From the NCBI RefSeq assembly GCF_003234935.1, contig NZ_QKSB01000003.1, forward strand, positions 270,369 through 334,368: DNA of 64,000 nt, given 5' to 3'. The notes beneath the pieces are model-generated. The model saw only the letters and a program-made list of their open reading frames with translations. It was not told where the DNA came from and ran no database searches. Each line of letters opens with the position of its first letter. Within the stretch, counting starts at the first letter, position 1. Shown piece by piece: positions 34,998 through 44,178 of this stretch. The translations under genes were made by a program, and so were the position numbers. Source of the DNA: Putridiphycobacter roseus (GTDB lineage Bacteria > Bacteroidota > Bacteroidia > Flavobacteriales_D > Crocinitomicaceae).

Positions 34998-35885
34998 ATG
35001 CATTCAAAAATTAACATATTATTCATTATTAATCCAATCTCAGGTGTTGGTAAAAAGAACTTGATTCCAAAAGCAATTGCCGCCCATTTGTCAAAGGAAA
35101 AATTTGATTATAAAATTGAATACACCCAGTATCCTTCTCATGGCCAAAAAATCGCGTTGGAAAACAAACATTTATACCAAGCAATTGTCGCCATTGGCGG
35201 AGATGGAACAGTAAGTGAAATTGGTGCTAGCTTAATCCACTCTGAATGCGCACTTGGCATTATTCCTTGTGGCTCTGGTAATGGCATTGCAAGACATTTA
35301 GCCATCCCCAGGAAAATAAAAAAAGCCATTGAAAAAATAAATGCATTCAACGTTACCAGCATTGATACCGGCACATGTAATCAAACCCCCTTTATTGGCT
35401 TGTGTGGTTTTGGTTTTGACGCACATATCGCTGAGGCTTTTGAAAAACATACCAAGCGTGGCTTTAGCACCTATATAAAATTAGTATCAAAAGCTTATAG
35501 TAAGTATAAGCCACACCATTACCAAATAAGCATCAACGACCAAGAGGTAAAACACAATCCTTTACTGGTGTGCATAGCAAACTCATCTCAATATGGAAAT
35601 GGATTTACCATTTCGCCAATATCCACTATGCAAGATGGGAAGTTTGAACTCATATTCATTGCACGTTTCCCATTGCATGCCATCCCTAAATTGATCAAAC
35701 AGTTTTTTTCAAAACAAATTCACCATTCCAAGTATTTTCAGTCGATCACTTTTGAAACCCAAGTTAAAGTGAATATCACAGATGAAAAAACACCTTCTTT
35801 TCATATTGATGGAGACCATAAACAAAGTAATACATCAAGTTTTGATATTCAACTATTGCCAAAATCACTCCAGGTTTTAGTTTAA
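34998..35885 (+). CDS. Diacylglycerol/lipid kinase family protein (YegS/BmrU/DgkB type)
   Basis: A 295-residue soluble kinase of the DAGK catalytic-domain family. It begins INILFIINPISGVGKKNLIPKA; the nucleotide-binding GGDGTVSEIGASL (about residues 67-79) and CGSGNGIARHLAIP are diagnostic, followed by DTGTCNQTPFIGLCGFGFDAHIA. It would phosphorylate diacylglycerol or a related lipid at the membrane surface. It is encoded 2 bp after the phosphoglycerol-transferase-like gene, whose reaction would release diacylglycerol, so a recycling role is a good inference. Confidence 0.88.
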   Translation: MHSKINILFIINPISGVGKKNLIPKAIAAHLSKEKFDYKIEYTQYPSHGQKIALENKHLYQAIVAIGGDGTVSEIGASLIHSECALGIIPCGSGNGIARHLAIPRKIKKAIEKINAFNVTSIDTGTCNQTPFIGLCGFGFDAHIAEAFEKHTKRGFSTYIKLVSKAYSKYKPHHYQISINDQEVKHNPLLVCIANSSQYGNGFTISPISTMQDGKFELIFIARFPLHAIPKLIKQFFSKQIHHSKYFQSITFETQVKVNITDEKTPSFHIDGDHKQSNTSSFDIQLLPKSLQVLV

Positions 35886-36137
35886 ACATTTCTCTCTTGT
35901 TACACTAAAAAATATGCTGAGGTTCTAATAAGAAATACAGTTATTAGTAACAATTTTTCAATTGAATGGTTAGTTGGCATTGAAGGAGACCGTAAAAAGT
36001 TTAGCCAACATTAAGCATGGATACATAACTTTAAAGCACGATTAAAAACCTATCCACAGCAACTTAAATGCCATTTTTCAACACCAAATAAGCTACCTAA
36101 ATCGATTAGTCCAAATAAAAACACTTTTGATTTTATT

Positions 36138-37085
36138 TTAGTAGGTCACTTTCCCCACCTTAAAAGATTTAATTCCTCTAAAAACAAAATAGAAACCAAT
36201 TAACACAAGCGGTATACTTAAATATTGCCCCATATTTAACCCTTGTAAGCTTTCATCAATACCATCTTGATTTTCTTTGATAAATTCAATGAAGAATCGT
36301 GCCCCAAAAAGTAAAACAAAAAACACGCCCATTAAAAAACCTTTAATTTGACCGGCGTTTGTTTTCCAATAGAACCACATTAAAATAGTAAAAATAACTA
36401 GGTAGCAAATCCCTTCCATTAATTGGGCTGGATACCTGGCAGGAATCATGGCAAACAAATCGGCATACTTACTTGGGTCACTTGCTATTTTATCGTAAGC
36501 CGTATTGAGCTTATCATAATAATTACCATTTGTAATACCTGTTGTATTTGTTGCTTTAATTATAGCTTGATGAATTTCTGCACTATCTTCTCTTAAAAAT
36601 TTAAATCCAATACTAGAATCGGTTACCTTACCAACAATTTCGTGGTTAAATAAATTACCAAGACGAATTAGAAAAGCTGCCAATGCGGTCGGAATTACTA
36701 AACGGTCTAATATCCATAGCACCGATTTTTTAACGACATTTCTATTCAATAAAAATGCGGCAATAATTATACCAATTGCTCCACCATGAGAAGCTAGTCC
36801 ACCTTCCCATATTTTTAAGATTTCTAAAGGGTGACTTAAATAATAATCGGGTTGATAAAACAAACAGTGTCCTATTCTTGCCCCTAAAACACCACCAATC
36901 AATACATAGATAAACGTTTTATCCATCCAGTTTTCTGGCGCTTTTTCATTTTTGTACACTTTATTTAGGATGATAAAACCCAAGTAAAATCCTAATGCCC
37001 ACATAATACCATACCAACGTGGTGTATTCCAAGCGTCAATTACTCTTGGATTAAAGGTCCAATTCACAAATAATAATTCGTTCAT
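36138..37085 (-). CDS. lgt: Prolipoprotein diacylglyceryl transferase
   Basis: A 315-residue inner-membrane enzyme that transfers diacylglycerol from phosphatidylglycerol to the lipobox cysteine of prolipoproteins. It has seven hydrophobic segments, with family motifs PRWYGIMWALGFYLGF, GGLASHGGAIGIIIA and the signature RLGNLFNHEIVGK (an Lgt GxxxNFxNxE variant), plus RYPAQLMEG near residue 220. It supports the many lipoproteins of this window. It is a single gene convergent with the lipid kinase across 252 bp. Confidence 0.94.
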   Translation of the reverse strand: MNELLFVNWTFNPRVIDAWNTPRWYGIMWALGFYLGFIILNKVYKNEKAPENWMDKTFIYVLIGGVLGARIGHCLFYQPDYYLSHPLEILKIWEGGLASHGGAIGIIIAAFLLNRNVVKKSVLWILDRLVIPTALAAFLIRLGNLFNHEIVGKVTDSSIGFKFLREDSAEIHQAIIKATNTTGITNGNYYDKLNTAYDKIASDPSKYADLFAMIPARYPAQLMEGICYLVIFTILMWFYWKTNAGQIKGFLMGVFFVLLFGARFFIEFIKENQDGIDESLQGLNMGQYLSIPLVLIGFYFVFRGIKSFKVGKVTY

Positions 37086-37230
37086 TTCAATGTATTTTCG
37101 ACGAAATTAATCATTCTAAACCAAAGAAAAAAATAATTTGATTCTAAGCTAAATAATAACAAAATATTACCCCTTAATCCTATAATTTTTGTCATATTTG
37201 CAAACCGAATTTACTATCTAAAAAATCGGT

Positions 37231-38319
37231 ATGTCAAAACAACTCAATTTTGGTGCAGGACCATGTATCTTGCCGCAAGAAGTTTTTGAAGAAGCTTCAA
37301 AAGCAGTATTAAACTTTAACGGTTTATCCATTCTAGAAATTTCACACAGAAGCCCTGACTTTGTCGCAGTAATGGACGAAGCAATTGCTTTAGTGAAAAA
37401 ATCATTAAACGTACCTGAAGGTTATGCGGTTATGTTTTTACAAGGAGGTGCAAGTTTAGGTTTTTTAATTTCAGCCATGAATATGGCGAGAAAACATAAA
37501 AAAGCGGCTTACATTGACACTGGTGTTTGGTCAGCAAAAGCCATTAAAGAAGCCGTTAATGCAGGATTAGAAGTAGATATTATTGCTTCTTCGAAAGCAG
37601 ATGGTTATAAAAGTATTCCAAACATAGACACGATTGATGGTGATTATGATTTTGTACATTACACTTCAAACAATACCATTTATGGTACCCAGTTTAAAAA
37701 AGCTATAGATAGTAAAATACCTGTAGTTTGTGACATGTCTTCCGATATTTTCTCCAAAGAAATTAATGTGGCGGATTTTGATATCATTTATGCTGGAGCA
37801 CAAAAGAACTTAGGACCTGCAGGTGCTACTTTATACATTGTTAAAGAATCTATTCTAGGGCAATCTAGTATTCCAATGCCGTCTTATTTAAATTTAAAAA
37901 CGCATTTTGAAAAAGACTCCATGTTTAATACGCCGCCAGTATTTTCAATTTATACTTCCATGTTAAATTTAAGATATTTATTAAAAACTGGTGGTGTTGC
38001 AGCAATTGAAAAAGTAAATCAAGCAAAAGCAGATTTACTGTATACTGAAATTGACGCCAATCCATTATTCATGGGGAATGTTAATATTAAAGATCGTTCT
38101 AACATGAATGTGACTTTTGTATTAACACATGAAGAATTAACAGATGAGTTTAATGCAGCTTGGAAAAAAGCAAATATTGTTGGTTTAAAAGGTCACCGTT
38201 CTGCTGGTGGTTTTAGAGCTTCCATGTACAACGCTTTACCATTGTCTTCTGTTGAAGTTTTGGTACAAACAATGAAAGAATTTACAGCGGAACATATCAG
38301 TAAAATAAATAAGAAATAA
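37231..38319 (+). CDS. serC: Phosphoserine aminotransferase
   Basis: A 362-residue PLP enzyme that converts 3-phosphohydroxypyruvate and glutamate to phosphoserine. FGAGPCILPQEV near the start, GLSILEISHRSPDF, FLQGGASLGF and the PLP-lysine segment DIIYAGAQKNLGPAGATLYIV (Lys near residue 193) identify it. The length is typical. It is first gene of serC-serA-rpe; serA begins 2 bp after its stop. A CATATTTG sequence about 30 bp upstream is one base off the -7 consensus. Confidence 0.96.
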   Translation: MSKQLNFGAGPCILPQEVFEEASKAVLNFNGLSILEISHRSPDFVAVMDEAIALVKKSLNVPEGYAVMFLQGGASLGFLISAMNMARKHKKAAYIDTGVWSAKAIKEAVNAGLEVDIIASSKADGYKSIPNIDTIDGDYDFVHYTSNNTIYGTQFKKAIDSKIPVVCDMSSDIFSKEINVADFDIIYAGAQKNLGPAGATLYIVKESILGQSSIPMPSYLNLKTHFEKDSMFNTPPVFSIYTSMLNLRYLLKTGGVAAIEKVNQAKADLLYTEIDANPLFMGNVNIKDRSNMNVTFVLTHEELTDEFNAAWKKANIVGLKGHRSAGGFRASMYNALPLSSVEVLVQTMKEFTAEHISKINKK

Positions 38320-38321
38320 GC

Positions 38322-39278
38322 ATGAAAATTTTAGCAAACGACGGTATTTCACCAGAAGGAATTACGGCTTTAGAAAAAGGTGGATTTACTGTAGTAACCA
38401 CTAATGTACCCCAAGAACAATTAATTGATGCCATTAACAAAGAAGGTTATGTTGGCGTATTAGTTAGGTCTGCAACAACAGTTCGAAAAGAAGTGATTGA
38501 TGCCTGCCCTAATTTAAAATTAATTGGTAGAGGTGGTGTTGGAATGGACAACATTGATGTGGCATATGCACGTGAAAAAGGACTACATGTTATCAATACC
38601 CCTGGTGCTTCTTCTCAGTCAGTGGCTGAATTAGTAATGGGTAATTTATTTTCCTTATCCAGAGGTATTTTTCATTCGAACAGAGTAATGCCAAGTACTG
38701 GTAATACTGAATTTAAATCTTTGAAGAAAAAATATGCGAAGGGACAAGAATTAAGAGGAAAAACGATTGGTATTGTTGGATTTGGAAGAATCGGACAGGC
38801 CCTAGCTTCTTATTGTATTGGTTGTGGTATGCAAGTGATTGCTATTGATAGAAAAGTAAAAACATATAGCATTCCATTAACTCTTCAAGGACAACAAACG
38901 AATGTTGAGATTAATTCTGTAGATAATTTCCCTGCAGTTATTGATAGTTTAGACTATATTTCTTTACACGTACCAAAGCAAGAAGATGGTTCTGCAGTGA
39001 TTGATACCAAAGAAATTGATGCCATGAAAAGTGGTGTAATCATTGTAAACGCTGCCCGAGGTGGTGTGGTGAATGAAGATGCCTTAATTACAGGTATTAA
39101 TGCTGGTAAAATTAGAGCTGCGGCCTTGGATGTATTTGAAAATGAACCTGCACCTAGAGAAGATATTTTAGCGCACGAACAAATAGCAAGTACACCACAT
39201 ATTGGCGCTGCAACTGTGGAAGCTCAAACCAGAATAGGTGAAGAGTTAGCGGAACAAATCATTGAACTTTTAGGATAA
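38322..39278 (+). CDS. serA: D-3-phosphoglycerate dehydrogenase (short form)
   Basis: A 318-residue NAD-dependent dehydrogenase that oxidises 3-phosphoglycerate, the first step of serine synthesis. The Rossmann motif GIVGFGRIGQALA (about 147-159) and the catalytic arginine, glutamate and histidine segments (VNAARGGVVNE, DVFENEPAP, STPHIGAATVEAQ) are present. It lacks the C-terminal ACT regulatory domain of the long form, so it is unlikely to be inhibited by serine through that domain. It is flanked by serC and rpe, with 2 bp and 14 bp gaps. Confidence 0.93.
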   Translation: MKILANDGISPEGITALEKGGFTVVTTNVPQEQLIDAINKEGYVGVLVRSATTVRKEVIDACPNLKLIGRGGVGMDNIDVAYAREKGLHVINTPGASSQSVAELVMGNLFSLSRGIFHSNRVMPSTGNTEFKSLKKKYAKGQELRGKTIGIVGFGRIGQALASYCIGCGMQVIAIDRKVKTYSIPLTLQGQQTNVEINSVDNFPAVIDSLDYISLHVPKQEDGSAVIDTKEIDAMKSGVIIVNAARGGVVNEDALITGINAGKIRAAALDVFENEPAPREDILAHEQIASTPHIGAATVEAQTRIGEELAEQIIELLG

Positions 39279-39292
39279 AAAAATAATTTAAG

Positions 39293-39940
39293 ATGGCTAT
39301 TATATCCCCTTCCGTTTTAGCATGCGACTTTGCAAATTTACAGTCTGAGGTTGAATTAATCAATGCTTCCAACGCTGATTGGTTTCATATCGATATCATG
39401 GATGGTGTTTTTGTACCTAATATTTCATTTGGTTTTCCAGTAATGAAAGCCATTGCAAAACATGCGACTAAACCTTTAGATGTACACTTAATGATTGTCA
39501 ACCCTGACAACTACATTAAGGCTTGTAAAGATGCAGGTGCTGAATGGGTAACGGTACATTACGAAACTTGTCCTCATTTACACCGAACAATCCAAGCTAT
39601 TAAGGCGGAAGGAATGAAAGCTGGTGTGGCATTAAACCCACATACGCCTGTTTCTCTTTTAGAAGATGTAATTAATGATTTAGATTTGGTACTCATCATG
39701 TCGGTTAATCCTGGGTTTGGTGGACAATCATTCATTGAAAATGCTATCGAAAAAGTTGCTAAATTAAAACGCTTAATCAATGACAAAGGTGCGAGCACTT
39801 TAATTGAAGTTGATGGCGGTGTAAACAACCTAACAGGTAAAAAATTATTATTGGCAGGAGCTGATGCATTGGTAGCAGGCAGTTATGTTTTCAAATCTGA
39901 AGACCCAACTGCAACTATAGATGTTTTAAAAGCACTGTAA
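39293..39940 (+). CDS. rpe: Ribulose-phosphate 3-epimerase
   Basis: A 215-residue TIM-barrel enzyme that interconverts ribulose 5-phosphate and xylulose 5-phosphate in the pentose phosphate pathway. PSVLACDFANL, DWFHIDIMDGVFVPNISFG and LDVHLMIVNPDNYI near the start, then VNPGFGGQSFI and EVDGGVNN, mark the metal and phosphate sites. It ends the serC-serA-rpe unit; a strong terminator follows 24 bp after the stop. Confidence 0.96.
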   Translation: MAIISPSVLACDFANLQSEVELINASNADWFHIDIMDGVFVPNISFGFPVMKAIAKHATKPLDVHLMIVNPDNYIKACKDAGAEWVTVHYETCPHLHRTIQAIKAEGMKAGVALNPHTPVSLLEDVINDLDLVLIMSVNPGFGGQSFIENAIEKVAKLKRLINDKGASTLIEVDGGVNNLTGKKLLLAGADALVAGSYVFKSEDPTATIDVLKAL

Positions 39941-39963
39941 TTATATAAAAATTAACCATTACG

Positions 39964-39993
39964 AGGAGTGTATTTATTTACACTCCTTTTTTT
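39964..39993 (+). terminator. Intrinsic terminator of serC-serA-rpe
   Basis: AGGAGTGTA and TACACTCCT form a perfect 9-bp stem around the loop TTTATT, followed by a run of T. The next gene's ATG lies 7 bp beyond the T-run, so that gene needs its own promoter or readthrough. Confidence 0.88.
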
Positions 39994-40000
39994 ATGCATC

Positions 40001-40630
40001 ATGTCAAAATATCAACAAGTTTTCTTTGATTTCGACGGTACTATTTGTGATACTTATCCAGGTAAATCACTTGCTCTCATTCATACTTTAAAAGCAAGAG
40101 GCTTTGAAAACATCCATGAAAAAACTATTAAATCGCTGGTAAAAACCTCTTTAAAAAAAGGATTAGAAAAGCAATTTAATATAAAGGATAAAAAAGAATT
40201 GAATTTGTTTTTAGCTGATTTTAATGAAGCCTATGAAAAGGAGTTTATGTTTTACGCCACATTATATGATGGAATTTTTGATCTGCTCAAAAAGCTGAGT
40301 GCAAGCGTAAAACTGCATATTGTTAGCGCCAAACCAAAAAAAATGGTCACTGCCCTACTCGCCCACCACAAAATATCCTCCTATTTTAAAACAGTAAATT
40401 GCGTGGAAAAGAAGAATGGTTGCCGAAGTAAGACTGCAATCATTGCTGGCTTGAAAAAGAGTGATCATTGTGTGATGATTGGTGACCAATCGGCTGATGT
40501 TCGCGCAGCAAAAAACAATCATATTGCTAGTATTGCTGTGACTTACGGCTACGGTAGAAAAAGTGAATTACTCAACAGTTGTCCCGACATGATTATCGCT
40601 CATCCAACCGAAATTATTGCTAAACTCTAA
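40001..40630 (+). CDS. HAD-superfamily hydrolase (Gph/PGP-like)
   Basis: A 209-residue cytoplasmic phosphatase-fold protein. HAD motif I is FFDFDGTICDT (Asp10, Asp12), motif II is HIVSAKPKKMV, motif III lysine is near GCRSKTAIIAGLKKS, and motif IV is MIGDQSADVRAAKNN. A helical cap (about residues 20-85) places it with phosphoglycolate-phosphatase-like enzymes. It follows serC-serA-rpe, where a phosphatase for phosphoserine or phosphoglycolate would fit, but a terminator separates them. The start was placed at ATG 40001; an upstream GTG inside the terminator is rejected. Confidence 0.85.
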   Translation: MSKYQQVFFDFDGTICDTYPGKSLALIHTLKARGFENIHEKTIKSLVKTSLKKGLEKQFNIKDKKELNLFLADFNEAYEKEFMFYATLYDGIFDLLKKLSASVKLHIVSAKPKKMVTALLAHHKISSYFKTVNCVEKKNGCRSKTAIIAGLKKSDHCVMIGDQSADVRAAKNNHIASIAVTYGYGRKSELLNSCPDMIIAHPTEIIAKL

Positions 40631-40679
40631 TATTTATAATTATTAGTGCTTTCTTGTATTATTCCCTAAATTAGCTACT

Positions 40680-41480
40680 ATGAAATTAATGCTGAGTATC
40701 CTATTTTGCACTTGTTTATTACTCGTGAAGGCGCAGAACAATTCCATTAAAGGAGCTGTTGGTTCTTATGAAGTCACGCTCAACATTATTGATGTAAATT
40801 GGGACAAAGGAAACTTTACAGGAAGCTATCAATACGAAGGGAAAAAAGGCAATCTTACATTAAAAGGGAATGTATACGGCAACTGTGTTTACATGGTGGA
40901 ATATGTTGATGACAAAGAAACCGGTTATTTTTACATGACTTTTGAATCCGATAGCTTAAAGGGATATTGGGTGATGGATAAAAAGTATTACCCCACTTAT
41001 TTTGTTTTCGATAAGGAAAGTAAAAAACAATTAGCCACCAGGCAAATAAAAGACGACCATGAAAAAGTAAATGGTAAAATGACTGGTACCTATAGTAACC
41101 ATTATTACTTTGTTAATGACTGGTGGTTTAGTGCAGATAATCCTGAATTAGAAATTGGCTACAATGGCGGCACTGCCATGATAACAGCAATAAATAAGGA
41201 TTCTATTAAGTACGCTGTAGTTGTAACTTGTAGCCAAACATACCACATGGCTTTTGCAAGGGGAATAGCCGTAAAAACCGCGCCAAATAAATATTATGGT
41301 CTTTATAACTATTACGAAGGTGATTCTTGTAGGATTTACATTGAATTTAAAGATAAGACTGTAAATATGCGTGCATTTGGCGCCATGAGTTGTGGCTTCG
41401 GCGCAAGGGCATATTTAAACCATTCCTTCACAAAGACAAGTGACCATGTCGACTTTAAAACATTAGAAGAAGATTTTTAA
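40680..41480 (+). CDS. Secreted hypothetical protein
   Basis: A 266-residue protein with a signal peptide (MKLMLSILFCTCLLLVKAQ). The mature part is strand-rich with repeated G.Y..G pattern segments (GAVGSYEVTLNIIDVNWDKG, NFTGSYQYEGKKGNLTLKG, SDSLKGYWVMDKKYY, GKMTGTYSNHYYF), as in lipocalin-like or avidin-like beta-barrels, but no family was recognised. Its stop codon overlaps the ATG of the Omp85-like barrel gene by one base (TAATG), so the two products are translated together and may interact at the outer membrane. Confidence 0.68.
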   Translation: MKLMLSILFCTCLLLVKAQNNSIKGAVGSYEVTLNIIDVNWDKGNFTGSYQYEGKKGNLTLKGNVYGNCVYMVEYVDDKETGYFYMTFESDSLKGYWVMDKKYYPTYFVFDKESKKQLATRQIKDDHEKVNGKMTGTYSNHYYFVNDWWFSADNPELEIGYNGGTAMITAINKDSIKYAVVVTCSQTYHMAFARGIAVKTAPNKYYGLYNYYEGDSCRIYIEFKDKTVNMRAFGAMSCGFGARAYLNHSFTKTSDHVDFKTLEEDF

Positions 41481-42559
41481 TGGTGCGCGCTATTGCAATA
41501 TGGCTGTTTTTTTCAACAAACATTTTGTTTGCGCAACAAAAAGTGGACAGTACATCATATTTCCCTAAAGGTGATTTTAGTTTGACTGCATTTCCCTTGG
41601 CTTTTTATTTACCTGAAACCAGTTTAGCTTTTGGTGCTTTAGGTATTTGTGTATTTAATCCTGGTGAGACAAAAAATTGGAGGAAGTCCCAAGTTCAATT
41701 GGGACTAGCTTACACTTTGAAAAAACAATTTTTATTATTTGTACCGTACGAATTATATTTTAAACAAAAGTGGAAACTGAATGGTGAATTGGGTTACTAT
41801 AAATATTTTTACAACTATTATGGCATAGGACCAAATAGTAAAGAGGAAAACTTAGAGACATACGACGCAAATTTTCCGAGAATAATTACAGGCCTATCCT
41901 ACCGCGTTAAACCTACTTTTCTTTTAGGTGTACAGTATCGATTAGATGCTTTTCAAATCCCATTTACAGATTCTTTACTGAGCATAGATAAGCCTATTGG
42001 AGCTGAAGGCGGAATTATCAGTGCTCTTGGTTTTACGGCAAGTTATGATTCTAGGAATGATATTTTTTATCCCAGTGAAGGTTTATTCATCAATTTTACT
42101 ACCGAATTTGCAGGTAACGCTACCTTTTCTTCTTTTGACTTTTCCTTACTCTCTATAGACGCTAACTATTATCACCGTATTTTTAAGAACCATATTTTAG
42201 CTTTTAATGTATTTGCAGGTAGCAGTCAGGGTGATGTTCCTTTTACAAGTTATTACTATCTCTCTTCTGGAAAAAAAGGTCGTGGTTTTAATGACCGCAG
42301 ATTTATAGATCGCAATATGGGCTTGGTTCAACTTGCCTATCGATTTCCCATTTACAAAAGGTTTAGAGGAACCCTATTTGCTTCTGAAGGCAATGTAGGA
42401 CCAAGTTTCATCTCTATATTCGAAAATAAACCAAAGCTGGCTTATGGTGCAGGTGTGCGTTTTCAAATGAGCAAAAAACAATTGAGCCATATCAGATTAG
42501 ACGTTGCCAGAAGCTATGAAGGATTTCAGTTTTACATTACCATTGGGGAGGCATTTTAA
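41480..42559 (+). CDS. Omp85-like (BamA/TamA C-terminal type) outer-membrane beta-barrel protein
   Basis: A 359-residue protein with a signal peptide (MVRAIAIWLFFSTNILFAQ) and a barrel made of about sixteen strands with the bacterial surface antigen signature: GFTASYDSRNDIFYPSEGLFINF, then a loop with SSGKKGRGFNDRRFIDRNMGLVQLAYRFPI (the VRGF/Y-like motif), ending ...FYITIGEAF with a terminal phenylalanine. No POTRA domains are present; it is a short barrel-only member. Partner and cargo are unknown; the upstream secreted protein, joined by TAATG, is the best candidate. It ends overlapping the convergent glycosyltransferase by 4 bp. Confidence 0.82.
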   Translation: MVRAIAIWLFFSTNILFAQQKVDSTSYFPKGDFSLTAFPLAFYLPETSLAFGALGICVFNPGETKNWRKSQVQLGLAYTLKKQFLLFVPYELYFKQKWKLNGELGYYKYFYNYYGIGPNSKEENLETYDANFPRIITGLSYRVKPTFLLGVQYRLDAFQIPFTDSLLSIDKPIGAEGGIISALGFTASYDSRNDIFYPSEGLFINFTTEFAGNATFSSFDFSLLSIDANYYHRIFKNHILAFNVFAGSSQGDVPFTSYYYLSSGKKGRGFNDRRFIDRNMGLVQLAYRFPIYKRFRGTLFASEGNVGPSFISIFENKPKLAYGAGVRFQMSKKQLSHIRLDVARSYEGFQFYITIGEAF

Positions 42560-43257
42560 ACAATGTGTTTATTATAGAAAGCTTTGATTTTAGCTTGATT
42601 TCCACCAAATTTAAACCACCAAAGGACCACCAAGTTGACTAGGTTTACTTTAAAACTTGCATTTTTATCATATTTTCTCGCCGAAACAATGGCATTGTCT
42701 TTTAATATTTGATAAGCATACTTTGCCTTCTTTAAACGCCAAAACAAATCATAATCTTCCATAATCAATTTTGTACTATCGAAACCTCCTACCTTATGGT
42801 ATTGCTCCTTTATTATAAAAAGACCTTGGTCTCCGCCACCAGTATAAAAAGCTTTCCATTGCGTCATCCAGCCATTAAATCTCAAATACCATTTATCTTG
42901 GTCGAACTTGTATTTAAACATACCAAAGTCGTACCCTTTTTCAAACATACCTAAAATAAGCTGCAGGTAATTTTTGGGCGGTCTTGTGTCGGCATGTAAA
43001 AAGTACAAAACGGTTCCCTTGGCCAAGCTGGCACCATGAATAAATTGAGCAGCCCTAGAGGTACAATCGCATTTTGCAATTTGAACAATTGCAGGAAAAG
43101 GTATTTTTTCAATTTGATCCGTTGATTTTTCAGCGTCCATGATCAAAATCTCTTTTAATTCTCCTTCATTTTGCTCCAACAAGTAGTTAACCAGGTCAAC
43201 TATGTTATTTTTCTCGTTATAAGTTGGAATAATAATGCTGATGCAATTATTTTTCAT
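42556..43257 (-). CDS. Family 2 glycosyltransferase (TIGR04283-like)
   Basis: A 233-residue GT-A glycosyltransferase. ISIIIPTYNEKNNIVDLVNYLL opens the fold, and LYFLHADTRPPKNYL holds the DxD-like metal site (about residue 90); GGFDSTKLIMEDYDLFWRLKKAKY is the acceptor-site region with ED. The closest named group is TIGR04283, transferases associated with radical-SAM/selenium-related clusters. The acceptor is not known and no such cluster is nearby. It is a single gene, convergent with and overlapping the barrel gene. Confidence 0.85.
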   Translation of the reverse strand: MKNNCISIIIPTYNEKNNIVDLVNYLLEQNEGELKEILIMDAEKSTDQIEKIPFPAIVQIAKCDCTSRAAQFIHGASLAKGTVLYFLHADTRPPKNYLQLILGMFEKGYDFGMFKYKFDQDKWYLRFNGWMTQWKAFYTGGGDQGLFIIKEQYHKVGGFDSTKLIMEDYDLFWRLKKAKYAYQILKDNAIVSARKYDKNASFKVNLVNLVVLWWFKFGGNQAKIKAFYNKHIV

Positions 43258-43322
43258 AAATTAAAAGTAATGGATAACTGTTTCAGTCGTCTATTGATTA
43301 AAACCAATTGATTTTAACAAAT

Positions 43323-44078
43323 ATGAAAAAAATAATCATCTTCTTATTCATTCTTACGCCTCTTTTTTCTTTTTCAGGTCAAGAGAAAGTTTTACTCGAT
43401 TTGTCATACACCTTTTTAAAACAATTAAAAGCCAAAGAAAGTACAGAGTTGGTTGCTAGAACATATGCTGACCTCAATTTAGACACGCTAGCTGCAGCCA
43501 TCAATACAGAGGATGAAAAGAAAGCTTTTTGGATCAATACATACAATGCTTTTGTGCAACATTTTTTAACGAACGATCCTTCCTTATTTAAGGATAGAGG
43601 TGAATTTTTTGGTTCGAAACAAATAAACATTGCTGGAATAATGATGAGCTTTGACGACATAGAACACGGCATAATTCGTTCTTCCCGTTGGAAACTTTCA
43701 TTGGGATATTTGAGAGACCCATTTGTACCAAAATTCATTAGAATGTTAAGAACAAAAAAGCCAGATGGTCGGGTCCATTTCGCGTTAAATTGTGGCGCTA
43801 AAAGTTGTCCGCCAATCGCCGTATTTCATGCAACTAAAATACAAGAGGAATTGGATAAGATAAGCAAACAATACTTAACGGCCACTACTATAATTGAAGG
43901 AGACAAGGTGACAGTGACTCCTTTAATGAGTTGGTTCAGGGCTGACTTTGGAGGGAAAAAAGGTGTGAAGATAAATTTTTTAGAACACTTTGACATTGTA
44001 CCTGAAACGAAAAACAAAGCCCTAATTTTTGGCGATTATGATTGGACTTTATCTACTGGTAATTACACGACTTTGTAG
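43323..44078 (+). CDS. DUF547 domain protein, secreted
   Basis: A 251-residue protein with a signal peptide (MKKIIIFLFILTPLFSFSGQ). The DUF547 domain spans most of the mature protein: EDEKKAFWINTYNAFVQHFL, DDIEHGIIRSS, VHFALNCGAKSCPPIAVF and FGDYDWTLS, whose conserved Cys and His resemble papain-like fold members. The biochemical role is not established. The start was placed at ATG 43323; a TTG at 43308 is an alternative. It is a single gene. Confidence 0.85.
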   Translation: MKKIIIFLFILTPLFSFSGQEKVLLDLSYTFLKQLKAKESTELVARTYADLNLDTLAAAINTEDEKKAFWINTYNAFVQHFLTNDPSLFKDRGEFFGSKQINIAGIMMSFDDIEHGIIRSSRWKLSLGYLRDPFVPKFIRMLRTKKPDGRVHFALNCGAKSCPPIAVFHATKIQEELDKISKQYLTATTIIEGDKVTVTPLMSWFRADFGGKKGVKINFLEHFDIVPETKNKALIFGDYDWTLSTGNYTTL

Positions 44079-44148
44079 CATAAAGTAAAGCTGACTAAAC
44101 AATTTTTTATTATTGACGAATGTCATAAATTATGCTTTAAATTCTATG

Positions 44149-44156
44149 TAAATTTG
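44149..44156 (+). promoter_or_regulatory. Putative -7 promoter box of the cytochrome gene
   Basis: TAAATTTG, an exact TAnnTTTG match, 22 bp before the ATG at 44179. No -33 TTG at normal spacing. Confidence 0.4.
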
Positions 44157-44178
44157 GATATCGTTAAAAATAAAGATT

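Noticed and set aside
39968..40000. GTG start for the HAD gene
   Set aside because: It lies inside the stem of the rpe terminator and adds residues with no family match; ATG 40001 is followed directly by the HAD motif.
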